A stretch of DNA of 64,000 bases from Sphingomonas sp. (GTDB taxonomy: Bacteria > Pseudomonadota > Alphaproteobacteria > Sphingomonadales > Sphingomonadaceae). The notes beneath the pieces were generated by a model that ran no database searches, was not told where the DNA came from, and worked only from the letters and a program-made list of their open reading frames with translations. Shown here one piece after another: positions 8,629 to 17,067 of this stretch. Made by a program: the position numbers and the translations under genes. Where the stretch lies: positions 62,001 to 126,000 of the forward strand of contig JAFOMG010000012.1 in assembly GCA_017418975.1 (NCBI GenBank), written 5' to 3'. Every line of letters starts with the position of its first letter. The first letter of the stretch is position 1.

Positions 8629-11445
8629 CTACATCTTGAACCGGGCGCCGATGCGGAAGGTCCGCCCCAGCAGGTCGTAGATCGACTGGTTGGTCGCCGG
8701 CGTCGCATAGGCGCTGCCCGCCGGCCCCGGCGCCACCACCGGCGGATCCTTGTCGAGCAGGTTGGAGACGTTGAAGAACAGCTGCACGTCCCTGCCGCCC
8801 ATCTTGAAGCCCTGGGTGATCGAGGCGTCGAGGTAGAAGGCGCCCTTGATCCGGTTGTCGTTGATCGTGCGGTGCGTGACGGTGGAGGTCGGGCAAGCGC
8901 TGGTGCATTCGACGAAGCTGTTGTCGTAGACGCCGTCGCTCACCCCGCGCCCGATCAGCGTGAAGTTGAACTCGTCCACGTCATAGCTGGCCTGGGCGCG
9001 GTAGAGCCATTTCGGAGTGCCGCCGGGGGCGTTCTGGCCCACCGTGTCGGTCGGCGCGTCGATGCCGTTGTCGAAGTAATTCTTGATGTAGCGCGTCGCC
9101 ATGCCGCGCAGCGAGAAATTGCCGGGGCCGACCCGCGTCCGGTACGAAGCCTCGAAATCGATGCCCTGCGCCTTCTGCACCGCGAAATTGAACGGGCTCT
9201 CATACACTTGCAGGCTGTTGCCGAACGCATTGGGCCCGCGGACCACCGCCGCGCAGAAGGCCTGGATACCTTCGTTGCAGCGATCGACGATCGTCTGGGC
9301 CGCGACCGACCCGATCGCGCCGTTGATCTTGATGTTGTAATAGTCGACCGACATCGCGAAGCCGCGCAGGAAGCTCGGCTGCAGCACCACGCCGACGCCC
9401 CATTGATCGGCCTTTTCGGGCTGGAGCAGAGCGTTGCCGCGAGTGGTGCCGGCAAAGGTGACCGAGGCATTGTTCTGCGAGGAATCGATCAGCACGTTGA
9501 TCCGGGTCGATCCGGCGGTGAACAATTCGCCCAGGTTCGGCGCGCGGATGTCGCGCGAGCGGGTGGCGCGGAAGCGAATGTCGGGGATCGGCTGGAAGGT
9601 CAGGCCCGCCTTCCAGGTGGTGACATAGCCCGAAGTCGAATAGTCGGTCCCGCGCACCGCGCCGTTGAGGTCGAGGCCCTTGATCACCGGCACCGCGAGT
9701 TCGACATAGCCTTCGGTCACGCTATACTGGCCGAAGCTGGGCAGGAAGTTCCCGACGAACCAGCCGGACTGATATTCGGTCGGCACGAAGCCGCTCACTT
9801 TCTCGCGGCGATGCTCGCCGCCGACCGAGACGGAGACCGGGCCGGCGGGCAGCGAAAACGCGTCGAACGCCAGGTTGGCGGCGACCACATCCTGTTCGAA
9901 TTTTTGCCTGCGATACGGATTGCCGAGGACATAGGCGAGCGCTTCGGGGCTGGCGACGCCGATACCGAGGCGATTCAGCGGCACGCAGCCATTGGTCGGC
10001 GCGGTCAGCGTCGAGCGGCACACGATCGTGCCCGCCGGCACGCCGATCGCATTGCCCGCTGGCGCGAACACCGCGTCCTGCGCCAGCGCGAGCCGGGCAT
10101 TGTTGGTGATGTCGCGCGCCATCTCGCGCGTGCGGCTGACGCCCTTCTGGTAATAGACATCCCAGCGCGCGGTGCCGGCGAACAGCGGGAAGCTGCCATT
10201 GGCGCCGACGACATAGCGCTGCAGCTCGCGCTCGGTATCGTTCTTGCGGATCGGCAGATCGGCATTGCTGGTGCCGAGCGTGAAGCTGGTGATCCCGCCC
10301 AGCTGCGCACGCACCGAGGCGGGGATATAGGCATTGTCCGAGCGGATCGTGACGTTCGCCTGGTTCAGCTGGACACCGAGCCAGCCGAGATTCTGCGACT
10401 TGGCATAGGAAGCCTGGCCGAACAGGTTGAGCCAGTCCGCGACTTCGAAGCTCACCCGCCCGAACAGGCTCTTGCGGTTCTCCTCCGGATCGAGCGACTG
10501 GAAGCCGTTGACCTGGGTCGACTGCCAGTCGCCGCCGATCTGCCAGGGATCGCGATTGGTGCCGAAATTATACTGGCTGACCGCGCCGCCATTGCCGAAC
10601 TGAGTGCCGCGCAGCGCGGTGTTGAGGATGACGCCGCCCCGCGTCGCCTGGCTGAGACCCGCCCCGGACACGACGAGGCGCTCGGGCTGGCCGTTCCCCG
10701 CCACATAGGCGGGGTTGTTGATCATGTACCAGCCGCGATTGTTCCAGTCGCGCGGGACGCCGTGCAGCCCCTCCTTCACCGCGATCTCGCCGTTGAGCAG
10801 GATATGGCCGCGCCCGCCGGCGAAGCCGGTGCCGGCGGTCAGCGTCGCGCGGTAGTTGGGCGCATCGCCATAAGTGGAGATGCCATATTCGACCGTGCCC
10901 TTGAGGCCGGTATATTCCTTGTCCAGGATGAAGTTGACCACGCCCGACACCGCGTCGGAGCCATAGGCGGCCGAGGCGCCGCCGGTGACGATCTCGACGC
11001 TCTTGATCAGGCCCTGGGGAAAGGTGTTGACGTCGACCAGCCCCCCCACGGTCGACCCCACCGAGCGCTGGCCGTCCAGCAGCACCAGCGTGCGCGCGGT
11101 GCCGAGCGCGCGCAGGTTGAGCGCGTTGACGCCCGCGGTGCCGGCCGAGATGTTGAGGTTGGAATTGGCCGGCGTCACGCTGCCGACCAGCGACGGGATC
11201 TCGTTGACATAGTCGGCGACATTGGCGGGCGCGCTCGCCGCCATGTCCTCCGCGTTGATCACGGTGAGCGGCGTCGGCGCCTGATAGCCGTTGCGCTGGA
11301 TGCGCGTGCCGGTGACGGTGATCTCGGTCTGCGGCGTCTCGGCCGCCGGCTCGGCATTCTGCGCGTCCTGCGCCCGTGCCGCGCCGTTCCAGAGCAGCGC
11401 GATCGCCAGCGCGGACAGAGAGGCGGCCCTCGTCGATCTTGTCAT
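8629..11445 (-). CDS. TonB-dependent outer-membrane receptor
   Basis: A 938-residue TonB-dependent receptor. It has a signal peptide (cleavage near ARAQ), a TonB-box-like region ahead of ITVTGTRI, a plug domain (about 45-165, with LRALGTARTLVLLDG and AAYGSDAVSGVVNFIL) and a 22-strand type barrel ending in FRIGARFKM. There is no N-terminal STN domain, so it is a transporter and not a sigma-signalling receptor. GGAAGGGGAAG lies just before the ATG at 11445. Flanked on both sides by D-aminoacylases, it probably imports an acylated D-amino acid or D-residue-containing peptide. The substrate is inferred from neighbours only. Confidence 0.9.
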   Translation of the reverse strand: MTRSTRAASLSALAIALLWNGAARAQDAQNAEPAAETPQTEITVTGTRIQRNGYQAPTPLTVINAEDMAASAPANVADYVNEIPSLVGSVTPANSNLNISAGTAGVNALNLRALGTARTLVLLDGQRSVGSTVGGLVDVNTFPQGLIKSVEIVTGGASAAYGSDAVSGVVNFILDKEYTGLKGTVEYGISTYGDAPNYRATLTAGTGFAGGRGHILLNGEIAVKEGLHGVPRDWNNRGWYMINNPAYVAGNGQPERLVVSGAGLSQATRGGVILNTALRGTQFGNGGAVSQYNFGTNRDPWQIGGDWQSTQVNGFQSLDPEENRKSLFGRVSFEVADWLNLFGQASYAKSQNLGWLGVQLNQANVTIRSDNAYIPASVRAQLGGITSFTLGTSNADLPIRKNDTERELQRYVVGANGSFPLFAGTARWDVYYQKGVSRTREMARDITNNARLALAQDAVFAPAGNAIGVPAGTIVCRSTLTAPTNGCVPLNRLGIGVASPEALAYVLGNPYRRQKFEQDVVAANLAFDAFSLPAGPVSVSVGGEHRREKVSGFVPTEYQSGWFVGNFLPSFGQYSVTEGYVELAVPVIKGLDLNGAVRGTDYSTSGYVTTWKAGLTFQPIPDIRFRATRSRDIRAPNLGELFTAGSTRINVLIDSSQNNASVTFAGTTRGNALLQPEKADQWGVGVVLQPSFLRGFAMSVDYYNIKINGAIGSVAAQTIVDRCNEGIQAFCAAVVRGPNAFGNSLQVYESPFNFAVQKAQGIDFEASYRTRVGPGNFSLRGMATRYIKNYFDNGIDAPTDTVGQNAPGGTPKWLYRAQASYDVDEFNFTLIGRGVSDGVYDNSFVECTSACPTSTVTHRTINDNRIKGAFYLDASITQGFKMGGRDVQLFFNVSNLLDKDPPVVAPGPAGSAYATPATNQSIYDLLGRTFRIGARFKM

Positions 11446-11547
11446 AAATCTTCCCCTTCCTCAGTGTAGTCGAGCGATGATGCCATTCGTGCGCCGGTTG
11501 CTCCGGCTGCACCGCATCGGCTCCTTCCTGCGATTCCTGTCAGTCGC

Positions 11548-13188
11548 CTATCGGCAGCTCCCCGGCCTGGGCCGGCGCGGCAGCGGGCGGCCGCCGGCAG
11601 CGCCGGTCGGCTCGCCATTCTCGATGGCGACCACGCCGTTGACGATCACCGTGCGCATGCCGGTGGAGAAGCGCGCGGGATGGACATAATCGGCCCGCGG
11701 CGCGAAGCGGCCGGGATCGAATGCGATGACGTCGGCAAAGGCGCCGGGCGCTAGCTTCCCCCGCCCTTCCAGGCCGAACATCGCCGCCGTCACCGCGGTG
11801 CTGCGATCGATGAAGGCGCGCAGGTCGATGACCTGCTTCTCCTTCACATAGGTCGCGTATTTGCGGGCGAAGGACGCATAATAGCGCGGATGGCCCTGCG
11901 ACGCGTCCGAGCTCGTCACCACCCAGGGCTGCCGCATGAAGGCGGCGATGTCCGCCTCGCTCTGGTTGAACGACGCGACCCCCGCCTCGCGCTTCCGCAG
12001 GATCGCGATCGCCGCGTCGATCGGGTCGGCGCCGGTGCTCGCGGCGATCTGCGCGAGCGTCCTGCCCTCCGCATCGGCCGGGCCCGAAGTGATGAGCAGC
12101 GACGCGGGGCCGCCGCGCCGGCGCAGATTGTCGGCGATCTCCGGCCGCATCCGCGCCATCGCGGCGGGATCGTCGAAGCGCCGGAGCATCGCCGCCCGGC
12201 CGCCGTCCTGCGCCCAGCGCGGCATCAGCGCCGCCGACAGCCCCGTCCCGGAGGCGGACCAGGGATATTGATCGGCATGGACCACCTGCCCCGCCTTACG
12301 GGCGGCTTCGACCTGCGCGATGATCGCCCCGGCCTGGCCCTGCACGTCGACGCCCAGCGCCTTGATATGGGCGATGTGCACCGGGATGCCGGCCTCGCGC
12401 CCGATCTCGATCGCCTCCGCCACCGCGCCCTTCAGGCCGATCGTATAGGAGGATTCGTCGCGCAGATGGCTGTCATAGATGCCGCCCTTCTCCGCCGCCG
12501 CCCTGGCCAGCGCCACCACCTCGTCGCGCCGGGCGAAGCTCTGGGGCGCGTAGAACAGGCCGGTCGAGAGGCCGAGCGCGCCCTGGCACATCGCCGAGGA
12601 GACCAGCCCCTGCATCCGGGCCAGCTCGTCCGGCGTCGGCGCGCGATCGTCCGGGCCGATCACCTTCAGCCGGACGGCGCCCAGGCCGACATAGGTGGCG
12701 AAGTTGATGCCATAGTCGCGGCTCGACTGGCCCAGCGCGGCCTCGCCCTCGCCGCCCTTCGCGCCGCCGTCGCCGCCGAAGGTGCGGGCGACATCGGGAT
12801 CGCCGCCGCCGTCCACGCCGATAAAGGCAGTCGTCACGCCCTGGGTGAGGAACGGCAGCACCAGCCGCGCGGCGGGATCGCCGGACGCCAGCGCGCCGTT
12901 CACATGCGTATGGGTGTCGATGAAGCCGGGCGCGACGATCAGGCCGGTCGCGTCGATGATCCTCCTGGCGACGCCCGGCGCCCTGGGGCCGACATAGACG
13001 ATGCGATCGCCGCGGATCGCCACATCGCCTTTGAACGGCGCGGCATCGCCCGGATAGATGGTGCCGCCGCGCAGGATCAGGTCGTCGGGCGGTGCCGGCC
13101 CGTCGCTCCGCGCGATGGCAACCCCGGTAGCGGCGGCCAGCACGATGCCCGCCGCCACGCCAATCTTCAGCCTTCGACCCCGAACCAT
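11548..13188 (-). CDS. Second exported N-acyl-D-amino-acid deacylase
   Basis: A 546-residue paralogue of the deacylase at 7043. An N-terminal hydrophobic segment (about 8-26, VGVAIARS at its end) acts as signal peptide or membrane anchor. HxH is H93/H95 in DTHTHVNG. YDSHLRDESS, VHIAHIKALG and the late TSSDAS Asp complete the D-aminoacylase pattern. It differs from its paralogue in the HxH surroundings and in an insert rich in Gly near 155-175 (FGGDGGAKGGEG), so the substrates may differ. The start at 13188 is chosen for the AAGGGGAG site and the hydrophobic N-terminus; an upstream extension reads into the intergenic gap. It lies 35 bases after dgcA, in the same direction. Confidence 0.87.
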   Translation of the reverse strand: MVRGRRLKIGVAAGIVLAAATGVAIARSDGPAPPDDLILRGGTIYPGDAAPFKGDVAIRGDRIVYVGPRAPGVARRIIDATGLIVAPGFIDTHTHVNGALASGDPAARLVLPFLTQGVTTAFIGVDGGGDPDVARTFGGDGGAKGGEGEAALGQSSRDYGINFATYVGLGAVRLKVIGPDDRAPTPDELARMQGLVSSAMCQGALGLSTGLFYAPQSFARRDEVVALARAAAEKGGIYDSHLRDESSYTIGLKGAVAEAIEIGREAGIPVHIAHIKALGVDVQGQAGAIIAQVEAARKAGQVVHADQYPWSASGTGLSAALMPRWAQDGGRAAMLRRFDDPAAMARMRPEIADNLRRRGGPASLLITSGPADAEGRTLAQIAASTGADPIDAAIAILRKREAGVASFNQSEADIAAFMRQPWVVTSSDASQGHPRYYASFARKYATYVKEKQVIDLRAFIDRSTAVTAAMFGLEGRGKLAPGAFADVIAFDPGRFAPRADYVHPARFSTGMRTVIVNGVVAIENGEPTGAAGGRPLPRRPRPGSCR

Positions 13189-13223
13189 CCGACGCGACTC
13201 CCCTTGCTGCTTGTTGCTTTCGG

Positions 13224-14213
13224 CTAGGGCGCTCCCCAGAAACCGGGTGACGGCGGCGACAGCACGCCGCCCTCGCCACGAACCCCGCCCGGCCGGTCTT
13301 CCGCCAGCCATAGCGGCCCGTCGAGATCGACGAAGCGCGAGCCGGCGGCGATCACCAGCGCCGGCGCGATCGACAGCGAAGTCGAGATCATGCTGCCCGT
13401 CATCACGCCGAGCCCCGCCGCCGAAGCGGCTTCCGCCAGCGCGAGCGCGCCGGTGAGGCCGCCCGTCTTGTCCAGCTTGATGTTGATCACCTGATATTTG
13501 CCGGCGAGCGCGGCGACATCATCGGCGATATGCGCGGATTCGTCCGCCGCGATCGGGACCAGCGGCGCGAACCCCTCCAGCGCATCATCCTCCCCCGCCG
13601 GCAGCGGCTGCTCGAGCAGGTCCACGCGCAGCTCGGCGAGCATCGGCTGCAGCCGCTCGATCTCGGCGATCGTCCAGCTCTCGTTCGGATCGACGATCAC
13701 GCGCGGCGCCGGCGCCGCCTCGCGCACGCGGCGGATCTGCGCCTCGGGATCGCTGCGATCGACCTTGATCTTGATCAGCGGCACGTCGGCCAGGCCCCGG
13801 GCCGCCGCCGCCATTGCCGCGGGCGTGTCCAGGCTGACGGTCATCGCCGTCGCGGTCGGCCCCAGCGGCGCCATGCCGAGCAGCTCGGTCACGCTGCGTC
13901 CGGCCAGCTTCGCCTCCAGGTCCCACAGCGCGCAATCGACTGCGTTGCGCGCCGCGCCGGCCGGCATCAGGGCGAGCAGCTCCTCGCGGGAAGCGCCGCC
14001 CTCGATCGCGCCGCGCGCCGCCGCGATCTCCGCCAGCGCGCCCGCGATCGATTCGCCGTAGCGCGGATAGGGCACGCCCTCTCCCCATCCGACCGCGCCC
14101 TCGGCCGCGATCGAAACGGTCACCACATCGGCGACCGTCTTCACGCCCCGCGAGATGCGGAAGGGCGTGGCTAGAGCGAAAGCGTCGCTACGCGCGGCGA
14201 GGCTTCGAAACAT
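13224..14213 (-). CDS. dgcA: Enolase-superfamily racemase/epimerase DgcA (N-acetyl-D-glutamate racemase)
   Basis: A 329-residue member of the muconate-lactonising subgroup, related to dipeptide epimerases. Catalytic lysines sit in KIKVD (K148, K150) and INIKLDK (K246). Metal ligands are Asp175 (VDPNES), Glu201 (EQPL) and Asp224 (AADES). Coupled to a DUF1611/DgcN gene, such proteins are known as DgcA, which interconverts N-acetyl-D- and N-acetyl-L-glutamate in a D-glutamate degradation route. Its ATG lies 43 bases inside the end of dgcN, so translation is probably coupled. An L-Ala-D/L-Glu epimerase working on murein peptides is the main alternative. Confidence 0.82.
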   Translation of the reverse strand: MFRSLAARSDAFALATPFRISRGVKTVADVVTVSIAAEGAVGWGEGVPYPRYGESIAGALAEIAAARGAIEGGASREELLALMPAGAARNAVDCALWDLEAKLAGRSVTELLGMAPLGPTATAMTVSLDTPAAMAAAARGLADVPLIKIKVDRSDPEAQIRRVREAAPAPRVIVDPNESWTIAEIERLQPMLAELRVDLLEQPLPAGEDDALEGFAPLVPIAADESAHIADDVAALAGKYQVINIKLDKTGGLTGALALAEAASAAGLGVMTGSMISTSLSIAPALVIAAGSRFVDLDGPLWLAEDRPGGVRGEGGVLSPPSPGFWGAP

Positions 14214-15208
14214 TGGTCGATCCTGTCGATGATGGAGTCCACGCCCATGGCGAAGGGGTCGGTGCAGGGCAGGCCGAGCGCATCGGCGGTCTCGGCGCAG
14301 AGCCGCTCCGCTTCCGCGCGCGGCAGCTTGGACGTGTTGAGCGCCACGCCCACCGCCTGGACATCGGGGCTGGTGAGGCGCGCGACGGCCAGATTGGCCT
14401 CCAGCGTCTCCCGCAGCCCCGGCACCGGATAATGCGGAAGGCCGCGCATATGGGCGCGCATCGGATCATGGCAGAGCACCAGCGCCGCCGCCTGCGCACC
14501 GTGCAGCAGGCCGGTGGAGACGCCGGCGAAGGACGGATGGAACAGCGAGCCCTGCCCCTCGATCAGATCCCAGCCGCCATCGGTGCGCGCGGGCGAGATA
14601 TCCTCGATCGCGCCCGAGATGAAATCGGCGATCACCGCATCGAGCGGCACGCCGCTGCCCGCGATCAGGATGCCGGTCTGGCCGGTCGCGCGGAAATCGG
14701 CGGCCATGCCGCGTGCGCGCATGCCGCGCTCGAGGCAGAGCGTCGCGTACATCTTGCCCACCGAGCAATCGGTGCCGACGGTGAGCAGCCGCTTGCCCGC
14801 GCGCCGCTTGCCGTTGCCGACGGGAATGCCGGGCCGGGGATCGCGCACGTCGTGCAGCTTGCGCCCATGGCGCGCCGCCGCCGCGACGATCGCCGGCTCC
14901 TCGCGCAGCCGGTGATGCAGGCCGGACGCCACGTCGAGCCCCGCCTCGATCGCCGCGATGGCATCGCCGACCAGATCGGCGCTCATCCTGCCGCCGGCAT
15001 TGGCGATGCCGAGCACCAGGGTCCTGGCACCCGCGGCAACCGCTTCCGCAAAGCCCATGCGCGGCAGGCCGAGCGTCAATCCGCAATCGTCGTGCCGGAA
15101 CTCGCCGACGCAATCGTCCGGACGGAACACCGCCAGCCCACGCGAGGTCTTGATGCCCACCTCATCGTTCGAATGGCCGAGATACAGGAGATAAGGACTG
15201 GCAATCAT
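14171..15208 (-). CDS. dgcN: DUF1611 protein DgcN, D-glutamate N-acetyltransferase
   Basis: A 345-residue cytoplasmic protein of the DUF1611 family. It has a Rossmann-like N-terminal part (PYLLYLGHSNDEVGIKTSRG start) and a P-loop-like stretch GTDCSVGKMYAT in the middle, followed by an ATPase-like half with IEGQGSLFHPS. DgcN of marine proteobacteria acetylates D-glutamate; the product goes to DgcA for inversion to N-acetyl-L-glutamate. The ATG at 15208 is chosen because family members start at this point; the 52 upstream codons read through the promoter region. It heads the leftward unit dgcN-dgcA-deacylase-receptor-deacylase. The family assignment is firm, the enzymatic role comes from characterised relatives. 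Confidence 0.82.
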   Translation of the reverse strand: MIASPYLLYLGHSNDEVGIKTSRGLAVFRPDDCVGEFRHDDCGLTLGLPRMGFAEAVAAGARTLVLGIANAGGRMSADLVGDAIAAIEAGLDVASGLHHRLREEPAIVAAAARHGRKLHDVRDPRPGIPVGNGKRRAGKRLLTVGTDCSVGKMYATLCLERGMRARGMAADFRATGQTGILIAGSGVPLDAVIADFISGAIEDISPARTDGGWDLIEGQGSLFHPSFAGVSTGLLHGAQAAALVLCHDPMRAHMRGLPHYPVPGLRETLEANLAVARLTSPDVQAVGVALNTSKLPRAEAERLCAETADALGLPCTDPFAMGVDSIIDRIDQCFEASPRVATLSL

Positions 15209-15285
15209 TGAAAACCCCGATGGATGCCTCGCCCTTATGATTGCCGAAACACGGCCCGGCGCCACGTTCGAAAGCCGCGCTGTCG

Positions 15286-15302
15286 CATAACCATTCGTTA
15301 TG
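15286..15302. promoter_or_regulatory. CATAAC-N5-GTTATG palindrome upstream of dgcN
   Basis: A perfect 6-bp inverted repeat with a 5-bp spacer, containing the T-N11-A dyad typical of LysR-type operators. It sits 78 bases upstream of the dgcN start and about 180 bases before the divergent sigma gene. No LysR-type gene lies in the window, so the binding protein would be encoded elsewhere. Inference only. Confidence 0.4.
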
Positions 15303-15460
15303 GACAGGCGGAGTTGAGACGCACCCCGCGTAAAAATACCGCCGCTTGCAATAAGGAAATTCACTGGTCAGGTATCTGTGCAGTACGGACGACAAGAAGC
15401 CGTGTAGAAAAGAACAAAAAGCGGGAGAGGCACGACGAAGAAGGGGACGAACTTCGAACG

Positions 15461-15480
15461 ACGTCGCCTGAGGGCGACGT
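15461..15480 (+). promoter_or_regulatory. Hairpin over the ribosome-binding site of the ECF sigma gene
   Basis: ACGTCGCC, then the loop TGAG, then GGCGACGT form a perfect 8-bp stem ending two bases before the GTG start at 15483. The only purine-rich Shine-Dalgarno candidate, GAGGG, lies in the loop and 3' arm. In RNA this stem would hide it, suggesting low basal translation of the sigma factor. Confidence 0.4.
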
Positions 15481-15482
15481 GG

Positions 15483-16037
15483 GTGGCGGAAACGGTGATC
15501 CCGTACGAGAGCACGGTACGGGCATGGCTCGTGCGCGCGCGCGCCTCGGAGGAGGACATCGATGATATCGTTCAGGAAGCCTATTGCCGTCTCGCCGCGC
15601 TCGACACGGTCGACCATATCACGCGGCCGGGCGCCTATTTCTTCTCGATCGTGCGCAACCTGCTGCTCCAGCGGCTCAAGCGCGGCCGGATCGTGTCGAT
15701 CGACATGATCGCCGAGATCGAGACCTATGCGATCGACGACAGCCCCTCGCCCGAGCGCGAGGCGGCCGGCCGGCTGGACTATGCGCGGCTGCGCGCGATC
15801 ATGGCCGGCCTGCCCGAGCGCTGCCGGCGCATCGTCGAGATGCGCAAGATCGAAGGCATTTCCCAGAAGGAGATCGCCCGCCGCGTCGGCGTCAGCGAGA
15901 GCGTGGTCGAGAACGACGTCCATCAGGGCGTCCAGACGATCCTGCGCGTCTGGCGCGACGAGGATCGCCGGGTGACGGCCTGGCTCAACGGCTTCGAGGC
16001 CGGTACGCCGCGCGCGGACGGAGGGCGCCGGTCATGA
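15483..16037 (+). CDS. ECF RNA polymerase sigma factor, FecI-like
   Basis: A 184-residue ECF sigma factor. Region 2 includes DIDDIVQEAYCRLA (about 24-37), the core-binding helix. Region 4 is LPERCRRIVEMRKIEGISQKE onward to SESVVENDVHQGV (about 110-155), the helix-turn-helix for the -35 element. There is no C-terminal extension. The start is a GTG at 15483; no in-frame ATG precedes region 2. The stop overlaps the FecR ATG as ATGA. With FecR and the STN receptor downstream it forms a cell-surface signalling unit: the receptor senses its ligand outside, FecR relays this, and the sigma factor transcribes the receptor gene. Confidence 0.9.
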   Translation: MAETVIPYESTVRAWLVRARASEEDIDDIVQEAYCRLAALDTVDHITRPGAYFFSIVRNLLLQRLKRGRIVSIDMIAEIETYAIDDSPSPEREAAGRLDYARLRAIMAGLPERCRRIVEMRKIEGISQKEIARRVGVSESVVENDVHQGVQTILRVWRDEDRRVTAWLNGFEAGTPRADGGRRS

Positions 16038-16999
16038 CGCACCAGAGCGCACGCGAGATCCAGGAAGAAGCCGCGCGCTGGGTCGCGCGGATGGACGGGT
16101 CCGAATGGAACGACCTCGACGAAGCCGAGCTCGCGCTCTGGCTCGACGCGGATTCACGGCGGCGGGGCGCGCTGCTCCAGGCCCAGGCGGCCTGGGCGAC
16201 GCTCGACCCGTTGCGGCCGGCCAATGCCGAGGATGCGGAGGCCGAGGCACCGGCCGGCCACTCCCGCACCGGGCGGCGGCGCTTCCTGATCGGCGGCGGC
16301 GCGGCGATCGCGGCCTCGCTCGCGGGCGCGGCCTTCCTGCTCGATCGCGGCACCGAATATGGCACGCAGATCGGCGAGATCCGCCGCGTGCCGCTCGCCG
16401 ACGGCTCGACGATGGTGATCAACACCGCCAGCCTGGCGTCGGTGGATCTGGAGGAGGCGCGCCGCCTCGTCCGGATCCAGCAGGGCGAGCTGTGGTTCCA
16501 GGTCGCCAAGGATTCGAAGCGCCCCTTCCTGGTGGAAGCGGGGAAGATCCGCGTGCAGGCGGTGGGGACCGCCTTCGCCGTGCGCCGCCGCCAGGCCGGC
16601 GCCGACATCATCGTGACCGAAGGCGTGGTGGAAGCCTGGGCCAATGGCGCCACGGCCCCGCACATCCGCATCGCCGCGGGCGAGCACGCCTTCCTGGCGG
16701 ACGATGCCGCGATCATCCGCGCGCCCGCGAGCGCGAGCTCGGTCTATCGCGCGCTGGCCTGGCGCGAGGGCAAGATCGACCTTGCCGGCGTCACGCTCGC
16801 CGACGCGGCCGCCGAGTTCAACCGCTACAATCGCCGCCAGCTCGTCATCGTCGATCCCGGCATCGCCCGGGAAAGCTTCGACGGCACGCTGCGCACCGAT
16901 GACCTCGAAGGTTTCGCCATGGCCGTGCAGGAAAGCCTGGGCGTGCCGATCGACCTCAGCGATCCGAACGAAATACGACTCGGCCGCCCGCGAAAATAA
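16034..16999 (+). CDS. FecR-family anti-sigma regulator
   Basis: A 321-residue inner-membrane FecR protein. Order: cytoplasmic DUF4880 domain (about 5-50, EEAARWVARMDGSEW), one membrane helix (about 80-100, FLIGGGAAIAASLAGAAFLL), periplasmic FecR domain (about 115-220, RRVPLADGSTMVINT, GTAFAVRR), and a C-terminal DUF4974/STN-like domain (about 245-315, ADAAAEFNRYNRRQL) that contacts the receptor. The ATG at 16034 overlaps the sigma stop, so both are made together. It should hold the sigma factor in check, or activate it, according to the state of the receptor. Confidence 0.9.
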   Translation: MTHQSAREIQEEAARWVARMDGSEWNDLDEAELALWLDADSRRRGALLQAQAAWATLDPLRPANAEDAEAEAPAGHSRTGRRRFLIGGGAAIAASLAGAAFLLDRGTEYGTQIGEIRRVPLADGSTMVINTASLASVDLEEARRLVRIQQGELWFQVAKDSKRPFLVEAGKIRVQAVGTAFAVRRRQAGADIIVTEGVVEAWANGATAPHIRIAAGEHAFLADDAAIIRAPASASSVYRALAWREGKIDLAGVTLADAAAEFNRYNRRQLVIVDPGIARESFDGTLRTDDLEGFAMAVQESLGVPIDLSDPNEIRLGRPRK

Positions 17000-17067
17000 G
17001 GAAAATCGCCGCCGGGGACTCTTGCGGGATGACGGGCGCAAAAAAGCCCGCAAGGGAGAGGAAAAAC

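Noticed and set aside
8872..11469. An 865-codon plus-strand frame opposite the TonB receptor
   Set aside because: Antisense shadow caused by high G+C at third positions; the minus-strand receptor explains the region.
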